Below, piece by piece: positions 36,724 through 46,821 of a stretch of 64,000 bases of DNA (the first letter of the stretch is position 1; every line of letters begins with the position of its first letter). A model generated the notes under the pieces. It saw only the letters and a list, made by a program, of their open reading frames with translations, ran no database searches and was not told where the DNA came from. The position numbers were made by a program, and so were the translations under genes. The DNA is from G965212025 sp965237985. Lineage in GTDB: Bacteria > Pseudomonadota > Gammaproteobacteria > Poriferisulfidales > Oxydemutatoraceae. The stretch is taken from positions 310,001 through 374,000 of the forward strand of contig OZ250161.1 of the NCBI GenBank assembly GCA_965237985.1, read 5' to 3'.

Positions 36724-37753
36724 GACTAAAGTTTTACGCGGGAAAGTGAATTTTTCGACTTTCAAAGCCAGTTTAAAAGAAACCCTTGCCCGAGTCTATC
36801 TGTTGTGTGGAGAAGAACCCTTGCAGCGTTTCGAAGCGGCCCGTATGCTTTTGGCTGCGGCACGCAGACAAGGACACAGCCACCGCTCAGTGCACTATGT
36901 GGCTGCGGGTTTTGACTGGCGCGTACTAATGGCAGGCGTTGACAATATCTCGTTGTTCGGGGAGAAGAAAATACTCGAGCTTCGTTTTAACGGTGCGAAA
37001 ATTCCAGCCCACACGGGTCACCACCTGCAGATGCTTGTTTCGAATCTCAGCACCAGCGTGGTTTTGCTTGTAGATGTTGACAAAGTGGATGCGCGTTCGG
37101 CCTGGGTGAAAAAAATACAGCAGATGGGTGTCATGGTGGAAATGAAAACCCAAAACCAGGCGCAGATGAAAGCTTGGGTGCGGCACAGGGGATTGAAATT
37201 CGGGTTGAAACTGGGGAGCCAGGTGGTGGATGCCATTGTCGAAAATACGGAAAACAACATGGTTGCGGCGGCACGCATTGTGGAGATGTTGTCCTTGTTG
37301 TTCCCTGACGAAAAAATCAGTCTGGAATCATTGGCCACCTCGCTGTGTGATGACGCAAAATTTGATGTCTTCACGTTGGCGGACGCGGCACTGAACGGTG
37401 AATGTGTGCGTGCAGTGCGTATTTTGCGTTCTCTGGAGCAAGAAAAGAAACCTGCCGCTTTGGTGTTGTGGGCTTTGGCGGATCGGCTTCGACTATTGGT
37501 GGAAATGGAGCGATTGCGGGTTGCCGGGAAAAATCACCATTCGGTTTTGCACAGTCAGTGGGAGTCCCGCAGAAAGAGATTGCAGCTGGCTTTTGAGCGG
37601 CGTCCTCGACGGCGTTGGCAGGTCCTTTTGCACAGATGTGCACGGATCGATGCTGCGATCAAAGGCGTCAGCGGCGGCAACGAGTGGCGAGAATTGCTAG
37701 AATTGGTGTTATGGATCGCCGCCACCCCGTCTCCACTTCTTAATATCAGGTGA
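36722..37753 (+). CDS. holA: DNA polymerase III delta subunit
   Basis: A 343-residue clamp-loader subunit. Family segments are RVYLLCGEEPLQRFEAARML near the N-terminus, SLFGEKKILELRF and FDVFTLADAALNGECVRAVRILRSLE in the middle. It opens the sliding clamp in the clamp-loader complex. Start ATG 36722 gives the standard N-terminus; in-frame upstream codons back to 36659 lie inside the divergent gene. There is no strong Shine-Dalgarno sequence. proA starts seven bases after its stop. Confidence 0.9.
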   Translation: MTKVLRGKVNFSTFKASLKETLARVYLLCGEEPLQRFEAARMLLAAARRQGHSHRSVHYVAAGFDWRVLMAGVDNISLFGEKKILELRFNGAKIPAHTGHHLQMLVSNLSTSVVLLVDVDKVDARSAWVKKIQQMGVMVEMKTQNQAQMKAWVRHRGLKFGLKLGSQVVDAIVENTENNMVAAARIVEMLSLLFPDEKISLESLATSLCDDAKFDVFTLADAALNGECVRAVRILRSLEQEKKPAALVLWALADRLRLLVEMERLRVAGKNHHSVLHSQWESRRKRLQLAFERRPRRRWQVLLHRCARIDAAIKGVSGGNEWRELLELVLWIAATPSPLLNIR

Positions 37754-37760
37754 CCTTCAG

Positions 37761-39029
37761 ATGGATATGGAAACAGGCGCGAATTCCCAGACCATGAAAG
37801 ACCGGGTGCGGAAGGTGCGCAGTGCCGCCCGCCTTTTGGCGCTTTCCGATTCGAAAATCAGAAATTTGGCGCTGACTGAAATTGCCGTCGGTCTTGAGCG
37901 CTCCCTGCCGACACTTCTGGAAGCAAACCGGCGTGATTTGCGGCTCGGGGAACAAAAGGGGCTCGATGCCAGTTTTCTTGAGCGTTTGTCTTGGGATGCA
38001 GACCGCATCGGGACGATGATTGAAAGCATCCGAAAAGTCGTTGAGCTACCTGACCCGATTGGTGAAATCAACGAATTGCGCAATCGTCCCTCCGGTATTA
38101 CGGTGGGGCGCATGCGTGTACCACTGGGGGTCGTGGGGATCATCTATGAATCGCGACCGAATGTGACCGCTGATGCTGCGATCCTTTGCATCAAATCTGG
38201 TAACGGTGTCGTGCTCAAGGGTGGTTCGGATGCTGCCGAAAGCAACCGTGCAGTCGTGGATTGTGTGCATGCCGGATTGGTTCAGGCGGGATTAGCGGTA
38301 GATTGTGTTTATCTGGTGCCCGGTAGAAACCGTAGCAAGGTTGGCGAAATGTTGGCTTTGGAAGGTTTGATTGACGTGATTATTCCCCGTGGCGGGCGGC
38401 AACTGATTGAACGGGTTTCGCGTGAAACCCGGATCCCGCTACTGAGGCATCTGGATGGTAATTGTCACGTTTACGTGGATGCGAAGTGCGATGAGGATAT
38501 GGCTTGTGCCATTGCCGTGAACGGTAAAACACAACGCTTCAGCGTCTGCAACGCTTTGGAAACCTTGCTGGTTTCTGCGGAAATCGCGCCGACTTTTCTG
38601 CCGCGGGTGGCGGCAAAGCTGGAAGAAAAGGGTGTGAAATTGCGGGTCTGCTCCAGTAGCCTGAAGTTGTTGCCGGGTCGGGAGGTTGCCAGTGAAAAGG
38701 ATTGGTACGCGGAATACCTGGCACCGATTCTGGCCGTGAAAGTTGTTCGTGACCTGGATGAGGCCATATCCCATATTGCTGGTTATGGTTCTGCACACAC
38801 TGATGTGATTATCACAAAAGACCGTGCGAACGCCATGCGCTTTTTGTGTGAAGTGGATTCCAGTTCAGTTATGGTCAATGCTTCGCCGCGTTTTGCGGAC
38901 GGACATGAATATGGTCTGGGGGCCGAAATTGGCATCAGCACTGATCGCCTGCATGCGCGCGGGCCAGTGGGGCTTGAAGGCTTGACGAGTCAGAAATACG
39001 TGGTTTTTGGTAGTGGTCAGGTGCTTTGA
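37761..39029 (+). CDS. proA: Gamma-glutamyl phosphate reductase
   Basis: A 422-residue enzyme of proline biosynthesis that reduces glutamyl-5-phosphate to the semialdehyde with NADPH. Typical segments are PLGVVGIIYESRPNVTADAA, SGNGVVLKGGSDAAESNR, IPRGGRQLIERV and the catalytic Cys region KTQRFSVCNALETLLV. The C-terminus (GLEGLTSQKYVVFGSGQ) is complete. ATG 37761 has AGGTGA upstream. It sits between holA and nadD, an order seen in several gammaproteobacteria. Confidence 0.97.
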   Translation: MDMETGANSQTMKDRVRKVRSAARLLALSDSKIRNLALTEIAVGLERSLPTLLEANRRDLRLGEQKGLDASFLERLSWDADRIGTMIESIRKVVELPDPIGEINELRNRPSGITVGRMRVPLGVVGIIYESRPNVTADAAILCIKSGNGVVLKGGSDAAESNRAVVDCVHAGLVQAGLAVDCVYLVPGRNRSKVGEMLALEGLIDVIIPRGGRQLIERVSRETRIPLLRHLDGNCHVYVDAKCDEDMACAIAVNGKTQRFSVCNALETLLVSAEIAPTFLPRVAAKLEEKGVKLRVCSSSLKLLPGREVASEKDWYAEYLAPILAVKVVRDLDEAISHIAGYGSAHTDVIITKDRANAMRFLCEVDSSSVMVNASPRFADGHEYGLGAEIGISTDRLHARGPVGLEGLTSQKYVVFGSGQVL

Positions 39030-39044
39030 GATGCCTTTGGGTTC

Positions 39045-39662
39045 TTGCAGCTGACAGCAGTGTACGGTGGTGCTTTTGACCCACTTCATTTTGGGCATTT
39101 GCGGCCGCTTTTCAGATTGGCAGCTCGACCAGAAGTAGCACGGATTTCGCTTTTGCCGTGCGGGAAACCTGCGTCGGCCAAAGAAGTGTCTCCTGCATCA
39201 CACCGCCTCGCCATGTTGCGCGCCGTGAAGTTTCCTTCCGGAGTGATTGTCGATACACGGGAGATGGAACGTGAAAGCCCTTCCTTTACCGTGAATACAC
39301 TTGAAGAAATCCGCATGGAAGTAGGTAAGGAAGCATCTCTGGCTTTTATTCTCGGCCAGGATGCGTATGCGGATATGCCGCATTGGTTCCGTTTTGAGCG
39401 CATCCAGGAGCTTGCCCACTTCATTGTGCTGGCCCGGTCCGGCCCGGTTTCGCCCTCCCCACCTCCAGGTGGGTTTGTCGGTCTGGCGGAGCTGACGCGA
39501 AGTCCCTGTGGCGGCAGGTGTTTTTATCGGGAGTGTCAGGTGGACATTTCTGCTGCGCAAATTCGCAGGCTGATCGCTGGAGGCCAGCCGCCAGGCGAAT
39601 TTCTGCCTGCCGGCGTCTGGAGTTATATTCGCGAACACCACCTTTATGGGTGGTGCCAATGA
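39045..39662 (+). CDS. nadD: Nicotinate-nucleotide adenylyltransferase
   Basis: A 205-residue NAD-biosynthesis enzyme. The nucleotidyltransferase motif GGAFDPLHFGHLRPL (HxGH type) is at the N-terminus; LGQDAYADMPHWFRFERI and ISAAQIRRLIAGG are also conserved. It begins with TTG 39045, 15 bp after proA, and its stop overlaps the rsfS start (ATGA). Confidence 0.95.
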   Translation: MQLTAVYGGAFDPLHFGHLRPLFRLAARPEVARISLLPCGKPASAKEVSPASHRLAMLRAVKFPSGVIVDTREMERESPSFTVNTLEEIRMEVGKEASLAFILGQDAYADMPHWFRFERIQELAHFIVLARSGPVSPSPPPGGFVGLAELTRSPCGGRCFYRECQVDISAAQIRRLIAGGQPPGEFLPAGVWSYIREHHLYGWCQ

Positions 39663-40003
39663 GTAAAGCGCCATTGTCGGAAACGATTCGCGCCCTGCTG
39701 CTGGAAGCAAATGCGGAAGATATTGTGGAAATTGAGGTAAAAGCAGTCACTCCCCTGTTTGATACCATGTTCATTGCGACCGGCAAAGCCAGACCCCACA
39801 ACCGGGCAATCATTGAGAACATCGCAGAGAGTTTGAAAAATGATGGTTTGAAACCACTGGGCATAGAAGGAAAAAGCGAAGCCGAATGGATTTTGCTTGA
39901 TTACGGTGAGGTGGTTGTTCATGTTATGCGGAAAAGTTGCCGTGATTTTTATGCTTTGGAAAAACTCTGGACCACGCAACCACCTAAAGCAGAGGAATCT
40001 TGA
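39659..40003 (+). CDS. rsfS: Ribosomal silencing factor RsfS
   Basis: A 114-residue protein of the RsfS/Iojap family that binds ribosomal protein L14 and blocks subunit joining in starvation. Family segments are TPLFDTMFIATGKARPHNRA, EGKSEAEWILLDYGEVVVHVM and DFYALEKLW. ATG 39659 overlaps the nadD stop. The gene that usually follows, rlmH, is absent here; yhdP follows instead after 130 bp. Confidence 0.95.
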   Translation: MSKAPLSETIRALLLEANAEDIVEIEVKAVTPLFDTMFIATGKARPHNRAIIENIAESLKNDGLKPLGIEGKSEAEWILLDYGEVVVHVMRKSCRDFYALEKLWTTQPPKAEES

Positions 40004-40033
40004 TTTCCCATGAACCAGAACCGAGTAGCAGTG

Positions 40034-40055
40034 AGCGGTTGCTATACCGCTTTGT
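40034..40055 (+). terminator. Weak hairpin after rsfS
   Basis: AGCGGT (40034-40039) and ACCGCT (40046-40051) form a six-pair stem with a six-base loop, followed by TTGTG. It may end the leuS-rsfS transcript, but the stem is short and the T tract poor. Confidence 0.25.
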
Positions 40056-40130
40056 GATGCAGAACTTTAATAGGGTTGCGGTGGGATGACGACCGTCAGC
40101 AATCCGGCAAAATATTTATGGTGTTGAAGG

Positions 40131-43100
40131 TTGGTGAGAATACTGGGCTATTTTTTCTCCGCACTGATCTTGTTGTTTGCCAGCGCGATTATGTATCTTC
40201 AGTATTCCACATCGGCACAAGGATATATCGCTGAGGGCATTGAGAAGCTGGGCGAGCATTATGGTGTGAAAGTCGCCACCTCAAACGTCAGGATCCGCTT
40301 TCATTTTCCGACCATGCTGGTGGAAATGTCAGATCTAGAACTGCAGTTACCAGACTCTCCTATCAGTTTGTTCAGTAGTGATTTTTTATATCTACGTATG
40401 GATCTACCTCAGTCCTTTATGCAAAGAAAAGTTGTATTCTCCGAGGCTGATTTTTATCGCTCTTCCGTCACCATTCACCTTGACGAAAACGGTCGTCCAG
40501 AATTTCCCGACATGCTTTCAACCACTCCTGACTCAGGTTTTGAAAGCCAGCGCGTTTCCGTACTTTTCAGGGACAGCACTTTCACTTTTGTGAATCATGC
40601 CAACCTGACTTTAGGCCTGCGCAATGTTGATCTGACGATGGAGGCGAACAAAGAAAATATGCAGTTGAAATTGCGGAGCGGTCGTTCAGAGACCTTTGCT
40701 GAAATGCACCTGACGGCTAAAATTAAATTCCGCTCAGACCGGATTGCGGGGGATTTTCATATCGAAACCCAAGAGTTGGACTTGGGTTCCTGGGGGGATT
40801 TTTTTGCCTTCAACAAACTGGGCCGGGGGGTAGCGAGCGGAGCTTTTTGGGGTGTTTTGGATGAAGGAAGTTTGAGCAGTCTGACCGGAAAACTGGAATT
40901 GCAGGATTACCAGGGAAGCTTGGGAGCCGATGAGAAACTTTTCGGCATGGTCAAAGCGGATGAACTGTTTCCGTTGAATCTGGAAACGGAATTTTCTTGG
41001 ACGGGCACGCAAAACGCCAGCAAGCTTCAGGTAGCCAAGCTGTTTCTGTTTTCTCCGACGGTACAGATAAAACAGGGGACGTTTTCTCTGCAACACAGCC
41101 GGGCATTGGTGGCGGAAAGTCATTTGCGCTTTGTGGTTCCAGATATTGACGATAAAACCAATCGCTATGTGTCAAAAATTTTTCGGGAATATTTTGCTCC
41201 TTCTTCGCTGACGGTCGCTTTTTCCAGGAATTCAATTCGAGCAGCAGCACTTTTCCATCATGACCCAGTGCCGGAAACGGTGTCACAGGATTCTGCCTTG
41301 TTCGCGCAGCTGCTGCTTCCACCATCGTTTCTGGCAACGCCCACCTTGACCCGCTTCGGCATCACCATGGAAGCAGAGGAGTTGCGCGTGTCCGACGCGC
41401 GCACCTTCGAACTGCCCGGACATCTCCGGGACTTTTCCGGGTCGCTGCATCTGGCACCATCCAGCAGCGGCCTGATGGTCTTGTCACGCATTGATTCCGC
41501 CACCATTGCCGGGGGACAACTACAAGGTGATTTTTTCGGCACTTTTGGCGAACAGGAGCCGGTCATCCATACGTTTTTAGAGATGCGTTCGGTTTCTCTG
41601 ACTGCGGTGCGTGGCTTGCTGCCGTTCAAATTGATGGAACCAACTTTGCAAGACTGGTTCAAGGAGTCGCTGCTTTCCGGGCTGGCGGAACACGCGACGC
41701 TGGGTTTGTCCGGCCCCCTGCACGCCTTTCCTTTTGCCGAGGGCGGCGGACATTTCTTTGCGAACATTCAAGTCAATGACGGCCGGATTCGTTACCGCAA
41801 AAGATTGGCACCGGTGACCCATATTGTCGGAGAAGTGCGCTTTGCAGGCAAAAAGCTGACAGTAGATGCGCACCAGGCGCGGTTTTACGGGCTGCTGTCG
41901 ACCAAGGTGCGGGTAGAAATCCCGGACCTTGCGCGCCCAGTTGTCAAAGTTCGTTTGCAGGCAACCAGCGACTTGGCGCAGATGCTGGATTATCTTTCGG
42001 CAACGGGTGGCCTGGCGGTGGGGAAAGTGCCGCGATTTTTGTTGGAGGGAGCAGGAAGCATCACGTTGGCAGTGGATGCCCCGCTTGCCCAGAGTGTTGC
42101 TGAGTCTCTGCGCCTTGAAGGCATGGTGCGTTTTGCCGATGCCCGTTTGCAATTACCTGAACAGGACTGGGAGTTTGATGCAGTAAACGGCACTTTGCAT
42201 TTTGATGCCGACGGCCCCCGGAAGGGGCAGTTCACGACCCGCCTTGCCGGACAGCGGCTTGTTGTTGAAGTTGCTCGCCAAGCCCGTAACTTCGAAATTC
42301 AAGTGCGAGGAAATTTATCAAGCGAGTATCTGGTTGCTCGCTATCTCCCGGCATTCCAGGGTCATGTTTCGGGAGTTTCCCACTGGGATATTAACGTGCA
42401 GATTCCAGCTCAGAGCGAAAAATGGTCTGAACAGGGCATCCTGGCTGATTTGCGCTCGGGATTGGTTGGCAGCACCTTTGAACTGCCTGCTCCGTTGGCA
42501 AAGAAAGCCGCGGAGAAACGCGAATTCACGATGCGGATTATTCATAAAAATACCCGCATGGAGTTGCAACCGAAGCTCCGGAACATCGCTGCTGCGCACT
42601 ACGTTTCGGAGCGCCTGCCGCTTTCCAATACGGTGAATTTATCGGCAAGATTTTTGCAACCGGTGGATGTGCTCGCCTGGTCTCGCTGGTTGCCCGAAGG
42701 TGCTTCATCGCCGACCATTGTCGGGGATGTCCGGGTACAACTTTCCTTTGCCGCTGTGCAGTTGGGCTCAACGCAAACCGGAGAATTGTGGTTTGGTGCC
42801 CATACCGACAAGGTCCAAAGAATTCGCATGAATGTGCGTTCTGACTGGTTACAGGGCAGGGCATTGATACCGCGCTCCCCGGATGCCATTGGCCATATCA
42901 AACTGGACAAATTATTTCTGTCCTCTGAAATGTTTTCCGGTCCCGGCGCCGGCACCAGCATGAATAGTTTTTCCCGACTGCCCCTGGTGAAAGCTTATGT
43001 GAAAAGCCTGAAGTTTGGAGATTTGGAACTCACTTCGGTAGCGACAACTTTTCAGGTGACCGACACGGGTGTGGAAGTCTCGCGATTTTCGGCGGATCTC

Positions 43101-43835
43101 CCCGAAGCCAGGGGCAGTTTGGACTTAGCAGGCGATTGGAAAGTGCAGAAAGCGCGTCAGAAAACTCGCCTGCAGCTGCGCGTCAAAGCGCAGAACTTTG
43201 GCAGTCTGTTGTCGAAAAAAGAACAGAACACGGCACTTGAAAAGGGTGCCGGCTATTTTCATGTTGAACTGGCCTGGCCGGGAAGTCCGGGCGATTTCAG
43301 TTTAGAGAAAGCCGTTGGAAGCGCGAATGTCGAGTTAAGAAAGGGGACTCTCAAACAGGTAGACCCATCAATCAGCAAATTGTTTGGCCTGTTGAATCTT
43401 TCTGTTCTCCTGCGACGCTTGTCTCTTGATTTCAGCGATCTTTTGGAAAAAGGCCTGCCCTTTGACAAACTTTCCGGGAATTTCACGTTTCGTGACAGGA
43501 AGATGGATACCAGGCAACTATTGGTTAACAGCCCTACCATGCAAATTAAAATGGAGGGTCAAACGGATATTGGAGAAGAGTTGTATGACCTGAACATCGA
43601 GGTGGTACCTAATTTAAGCGGGAGTCTACCTGTGGCCGCCGCACTGGTTGGTGGGCCACTTGTCGGAGGGCTGGTATTTCTGGGAGAGAAGATCGTTCGC
43701 CTGGGAAAAAAGCTGGACGAAGTGCTGATACTTCATTATCGACTGGAAGGAAAGTGGTCGGAACCAAAAATAAAGTTCGTAAAGGCGCCGATTATGAAAA
43801 AACTGAACATTCTGAACATTCTCAAGATCCGGTAG
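40131..43835 (+). CDS. yhdP: YhdP-family AsmA-like lipid transport protein
   Basis: A 1234-residue protein with one N-terminal membrane anchor (MVRILGYFFSALILLFASAIMY) and a very long periplasmic part rich in beta strand, as in the AsmA-like YhdP/TamB/YdbH bridge proteins that move phospholipid to the outer membrane. The C-terminus is typical of YhdP: LPVAAALVGGPLVGGLVFLGEKIV and then LHYRLEGKWSEPKIKFV. Start is TTG 40131 or GTG 40134, close after AAGG. It is usually near rng or tldD; here it follows rsfS. Confidence 0.9.
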   Translation: MVRILGYFFSALILLFASAIMYLQYSTSAQGYIAEGIEKLGEHYGVKVATSNVRIRFHFPTMLVEMSDLELQLPDSPISLFSSDFLYLRMDLPQSFMQRKVVFSEADFYRSSVTIHLDENGRPEFPDMLSTTPDSGFESQRVSVLFRDSTFTFVNHANLTLGLRNVDLTMEANKENMQLKLRSGRSETFAEMHLTAKIKFRSDRIAGDFHIETQELDLGSWGDFFAFNKLGRGVASGAFWGVLDEGSLSSLTGKLELQDYQGSLGADEKLFGMVKADELFPLNLETEFSWTGTQNASKLQVAKLFLFSPTVQIKQGTFSLQHSRALVAESHLRFVVPDIDDKTNRYVSKIFREYFAPSSLTVAFSRNSIRAAALFHHDPVPETVSQDSALFAQLLLPPSFLATPTLTRFGITMEAEELRVSDARTFELPGHLRDFSGSLHLAPSSSGLMVLSRIDSATIAGGQLQGDFFGTFGEQEPVIHTFLEMRSVSLTAVRGLLPFKLMEPTLQDWFKESLLSGLAEHATLGLSGPLHAFPFAEGGGHFFANIQVNDGRIRYRKRLAPVTHIVGEVRFAGKKLTVDAHQARFYGLLSTKVRVEIPDLARPVVKVRLQATSDLAQMLDYLSATGGLAVGKVPRFLLEGAGSITLAVDAPLAQSVAESLRLEGMVRFADARLQLPEQDWEFDAVNGTLHFDADGPRKGQFTTRLAGQRLVVEVARQARNFEIQVRGNLSSEYLVARYLPAFQGHVSGVSHWDINVQIPAQSEKWSEQGILADLRSGLVGSTFELPAPLAKKAAEKREFTMRIIHKNTRMELQPKLRNIAAAHYVSERLPLSNTVNLSARFLQPVDVLAWSRWLPEGASSPTIVGDVRVQLSFAAVQLGSTQTGELWFGAHTDKVQRIRMNVRSDWLQGRALIPRSPDAIGHIKLDKLFLSSEMFSGPGAGTSMNSFSRLPLVKAYVKSLKFGDLELTSVATTFQVTDTGVEVSRFSADLPEARGSLDLAGDWKVQKARQKTRLQLRVKAQNFGSLLSKKEQNTALEKGAGYFHVELAWPGSPGDFSLEKAVGSANVELRKGTLKQVDPSISKLFGLLNLSVLLRRLSLDFSDLLEKGLPFDKLSGNFTFRDRKMDTRQLLVNSPTMQIKMEGQTDIGEELYDLNIEVVPNLSGSLPVAAALVGGPLVGGLVFLGEKIVRLGKKLDEVLILHYRLEGKWSEPKIKFVKAPIMKKLNILNILKIR

Positions 43836-43991
43836 CCGGGCACGAAATCACGAGATATGACACGAAAACCGCCATTCCCGGTGTGCCGTACGATGCTTCG
43901 TCTATCGGCTTCCAAGGGTGCGGAAGCAACAGCTTGAACAGTAGCTTCTGCTGGTAAATGTCTGCCGCGTCCTGGTTGGCGGGAGAGGTTT

Positions 43992-45104
43992 TTATCGAAC
44001 TTTTACTTCCAGTGTGTCGGCCCTGCCGACTTGACCATCAACCGTCAGGGTTTCGGAAAAAGCGACCGTATGTTGCATGTCAACCCGAATGCCGATGGCC
44101 TCGCCAATACGGTGATCGTGGTGACTCGGGGCCAGGCAGTGTACGGTTTCACCGTTTTTCAGTGCCAGCTGGTAGAGAAATTCCGCACCGCGAAACTGTT
44201 TTGTCACAACGGTGGCCTGCCATGAACTGTCATCGTCGTGCACGATGTCGTCCGGCCTGACGAGAACACTCAGGCGTTCGTTTTTGTCGATTTTCCTCGA
44301 TTTTTCCAAAGGGAAATCTCCCAGTACCGTACGCACTTTGTGTTCGGCAATCAGCTGTCCAGCCAGGAGACTTCCCATGCCCACAAAAGTTGCGACATCG
44401 CGCGAGTTTGGCCGGTGATACAGATTGTAGGCAGTCTCCCACTGCAGTAGCCGTCCCTGCGACATCACTCCCACGTAGTCCGCCAGTGCCAGTGCCTCAT
44501 TCTGGTCGTGCGTCACGAACAAAGCCGTGGTTTTCTGCTTTTTAATCAGTTTCTTGACCTCATCTGCCAGTTGCAGACGCAAGCCTGGGTCGAGTCCGGA
44601 AAATGGTTCGTCCAACAGCAGCAGCCTGGGTTGCGGCGCAAGTGCCCGCGCCAGTTCAATGCGTTGTTGTTCGCCACCGGATAACTCGTGAGGATAGGAT
44701 TTTTTGCAGTGTTCCAGGCCAACCAGTGACAAGAGTTGGTCGACCCGGTGGCGAAGTGGTTTTCTGCCGATTTTACGTAGACCAAAAGCAATGTTTTGTT
44801 CAATGTTCAAGTGGGGAAACAGAGAACGTTCCTGGAAAACCATGCCAACCTGTCGCTTTTCAATCGGCACGTGAAAATTTACGGAACTGAGCAATGTTCC
44901 GGCCAAGTGAATCGTGCCTTCCTTGAGTGCTTGGAAGCCTGCCAGACAACGCAATAAGGTCGTTTTCCCACAGCCACTTGGTCCCAGCAAACAACCAACG
45001 CCTTGGCGGTGTAGACTAAAAGTAACACCATGCAAGACCGTTTTATTGGAAAAGGCTGTGGAAACCGCGTCCAGTCTCAGGAAAGTCTCCCTGCTATCGG
45101 TCAT
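43992..45104 (-). CDS. fbpC: Ferric iron ABC transporter ATP-binding protein
   Basis: A 370-residue ATPase. Walker A GPSGCGKTT, signature LSGGEQQRIELARALA, Walker B LLLLDEPFSGLD and the H-loop VTHDQ are all present. The C-terminal TOBE-like domain includes VLVRPDDIVHDDD. It belongs to the iron/thiamine (FbpC/PotA-like) group. ATG 45104 is preferred over a start at 45143 because the domain begins right after it. It is downstream of the permease gene on the minus strand, in the order fbpA-fbpB-fbpC. Confidence 0.92.
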   Translation of the reverse strand: MTDSRETFLRLDAVSTAFSNKTVLHGVTFSLHRQGVGCLLGPSGCGKTTLLRCLAGFQALKEGTIHLAGTLLSSVNFHVPIEKRQVGMVFQERSLFPHLNIEQNIAFGLRKIGRKPLRHRVDQLLSLVGLEHCKKSYPHELSGGEQQRIELARALAPQPRLLLLDEPFSGLDPGLRLQLADEVKKLIKKQKTTALFVTHDQNEALALADYVGVMSQGRLLQWETAYNLYHRPNSRDVATFVGMGSLLAGQLIAEHKVRTVLGDFPLEKSRKIDKNERLSVLVRPDDIVHDDDSSWQATVVTKQFRGAEFLYQLALKNGETVHCLAPSHHDHRIGEAIGIRVDMQHTVAFSETLTVDGQVGRADTLEVKVR

Positions 45105-45221
45105 GACGGGTGCATTGTAATTTTTTGTCTCGACCCTTCGCATTTTAACATTTTAAGCAAATCAGAACGCGTTCAAAGCCTTGCTGTGGAGGTGTGTTGG
45201 GCATGCTGAAGCGGCCTGTCT

Positions 45222-46817
45222 CTACATCCTGTGCTTGTGCAGTCTCAGGGAACGAATCACGATAGCGATGGGCAACAGGCCGACGAGTACGATCGTCAAT
45301 GCCGGGGCGGCGATGCTGGTCAGCCGTTCATCGGATGCGAACTCAAAAGTCCGAACCGCCAAGGTGTCAAAATTGTAAGGACGCAAAATCAGTGTCGCCG
45401 GCAACTCTTTGACAATTTCCACAAAAGCCAGAAGAAAAGCGGCACAAACACCGTTTTTCACCAGTGGCAAATGGATGGTGAAGAAAGTGCGAAAAAACCC
45501 AGAACCAAGGCTTTTAGCGCTTTCGTCAACGCTAAGCGGAATTTTTTGCAGTGCGAACTGCAGGGGATTGAACCCCATGATCAGGAAGCGAACCAGCAGG
45601 GCGAGAAGCAACAAAGCAATCCCCGCATTTTCCCAGATGTTCGCGTCTATGTTGAGCCAGGTGCCGACGTTTCGCAAAATGGTTGCCATGGCGAGCACAC
45701 CGACGGCGATGACAACACCGGGGACCGCATAACCCAGGACGACGGTTTCGCTGGCAAAGCCCAGGATGCGTCCTGGTTTTATGCGATGGGAGTACGACAG
45801 AATTAGTGAAACCAGGAGCACCAGCAGGGCTCCCATTGTTGCCAGATACAAAGTGTTGCTTATCAGTGCAATGTAGTCGTCTGAAAATCCGCCGCTGTTC
45901 TCGAACACCCAGAACAACAACTGCACAGTCGGGATCACAAAGCCGAGAGACAACACCAGCCCACAATAAAAAGTCGCTCCGAGGTGAGATTTTCCAGTCA
46001 TGTATGAGTTGCTTTCAGACGATAAAAACTGTTTGTCCTCAAATCGGGCTCGCCTGCGGGAAACCCGTTCCAATGCCAGCAGCAGAAAAATGACCCCCAA
46101 GAGTATCAGGGAAAGCTGAATCGCCGTCCCCAGGCTGTTGAGACCAAACCAGGCTTTGAGAATGCCGGAACTGAGCGCCGGGATCCCGAAATACTGCACC
46201 ACGCCATAATCCCCTAAAGTTTCCATGGCCACCAAAGCCATACCGGCGACCACGGCGGGCCGGGCGATGGGCAGGCTGAGGCGAAAAAAGCACTCTTGTG
46301 GACTTGCTCCCAGCATCCTGCCCGCTTCCAAAGACCGCTGCAGGTAGCCGCGAAACACGATATAACTGAGTATGTATACGTAGGGATAGAGCACGAAAGC
46401 CAGTAAAAAGACAGCCCCGCCGAGGGAGCGAATGGGCAACGGTTCCGAAAGGTTCAGCATGGTCAGCCAGTTGTGCAACACTCCGCCATAGTCAAGCATG
46501 CTGGTGTAGGTATAGGCGATGACATAGCCTGGGTAGGCAAGTGGCAATACAAGTGCCCACTTGAAGAATGCGCGCCCTGGGAAGTCGCAGTGGGTGCAAA
46601 GCCAGGCGCTGCTGCTTCCAAGCAGACCGGCAAGTAACGCGGTGCCGCTGCAAAGCAACAGTGAATTGATGAAATATTCCGCTAAAAGATTTTCTACGAG
46701 ATGGTGCCAGACTTCGGCGTCGGGGGTAAAAAAATAAAATCCGAGAGAGATGATGGGCGCTGCCACGACCACGCAGCTTGACAGCGCAAGCAACGCAACC
46801 CAGCGTGACGGCGTCAA
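45222..46817 (-). CDS. fbpB: Ferric iron ABC transporter permease
   Basis: A 531-residue inner-membrane permease with about 12 helices in two tandem permease halves, each with an EAA-type loop (SLEAGRMLGASPQECFFRLS in the first, VDESAKSLGSGFFRTFFTIH in the second). This double architecture is typical of FbpB/SfuB. Four bases separate it from fbpA. Confidence 0.93.
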   Translation of the reverse strand: MTPSRWVALLALSSCVVVAAPIISLGFYFFTPDAEVWHHLVENLLAEYFINSLLLCSGTALLAGLLGSSSAWLCTHCDFPGRAFFKWALVLPLAYPGYVIAYTYTSMLDYGGVLHNWLTMLNLSEPLPIRSLGGAVFLLAFVLYPYVYILSYIVFRGYLQRSLEAGRMLGASPQECFFRLSLPIARPAVVAGMALVAMETLGDYGVVQYFGIPALSSGILKAWFGLNSLGTAIQLSLILLGVIFLLLALERVSRRRARFEDKQFLSSESNSYMTGKSHLGATFYCGLVLSLGFVIPTVQLLFWVFENSGGFSDDYIALISNTLYLATMGALLVLLVSLILSYSHRIKPGRILGFASETVVLGYAVPGVVIAVGVLAMATILRNVGTWLNIDANIWENAGIALLLLALLVRFLIMGFNPLQFALQKIPLSVDESAKSLGSGFFRTFFTIHLPLVKNGVCAAFLLAFVEIVKELPATLILRPYNFDTLAVRTFEFASDERLTSIAAPALTIVLVGLLPIAIVIRSLRLHKHRM

Positions 46818-46821
46818 AGTT

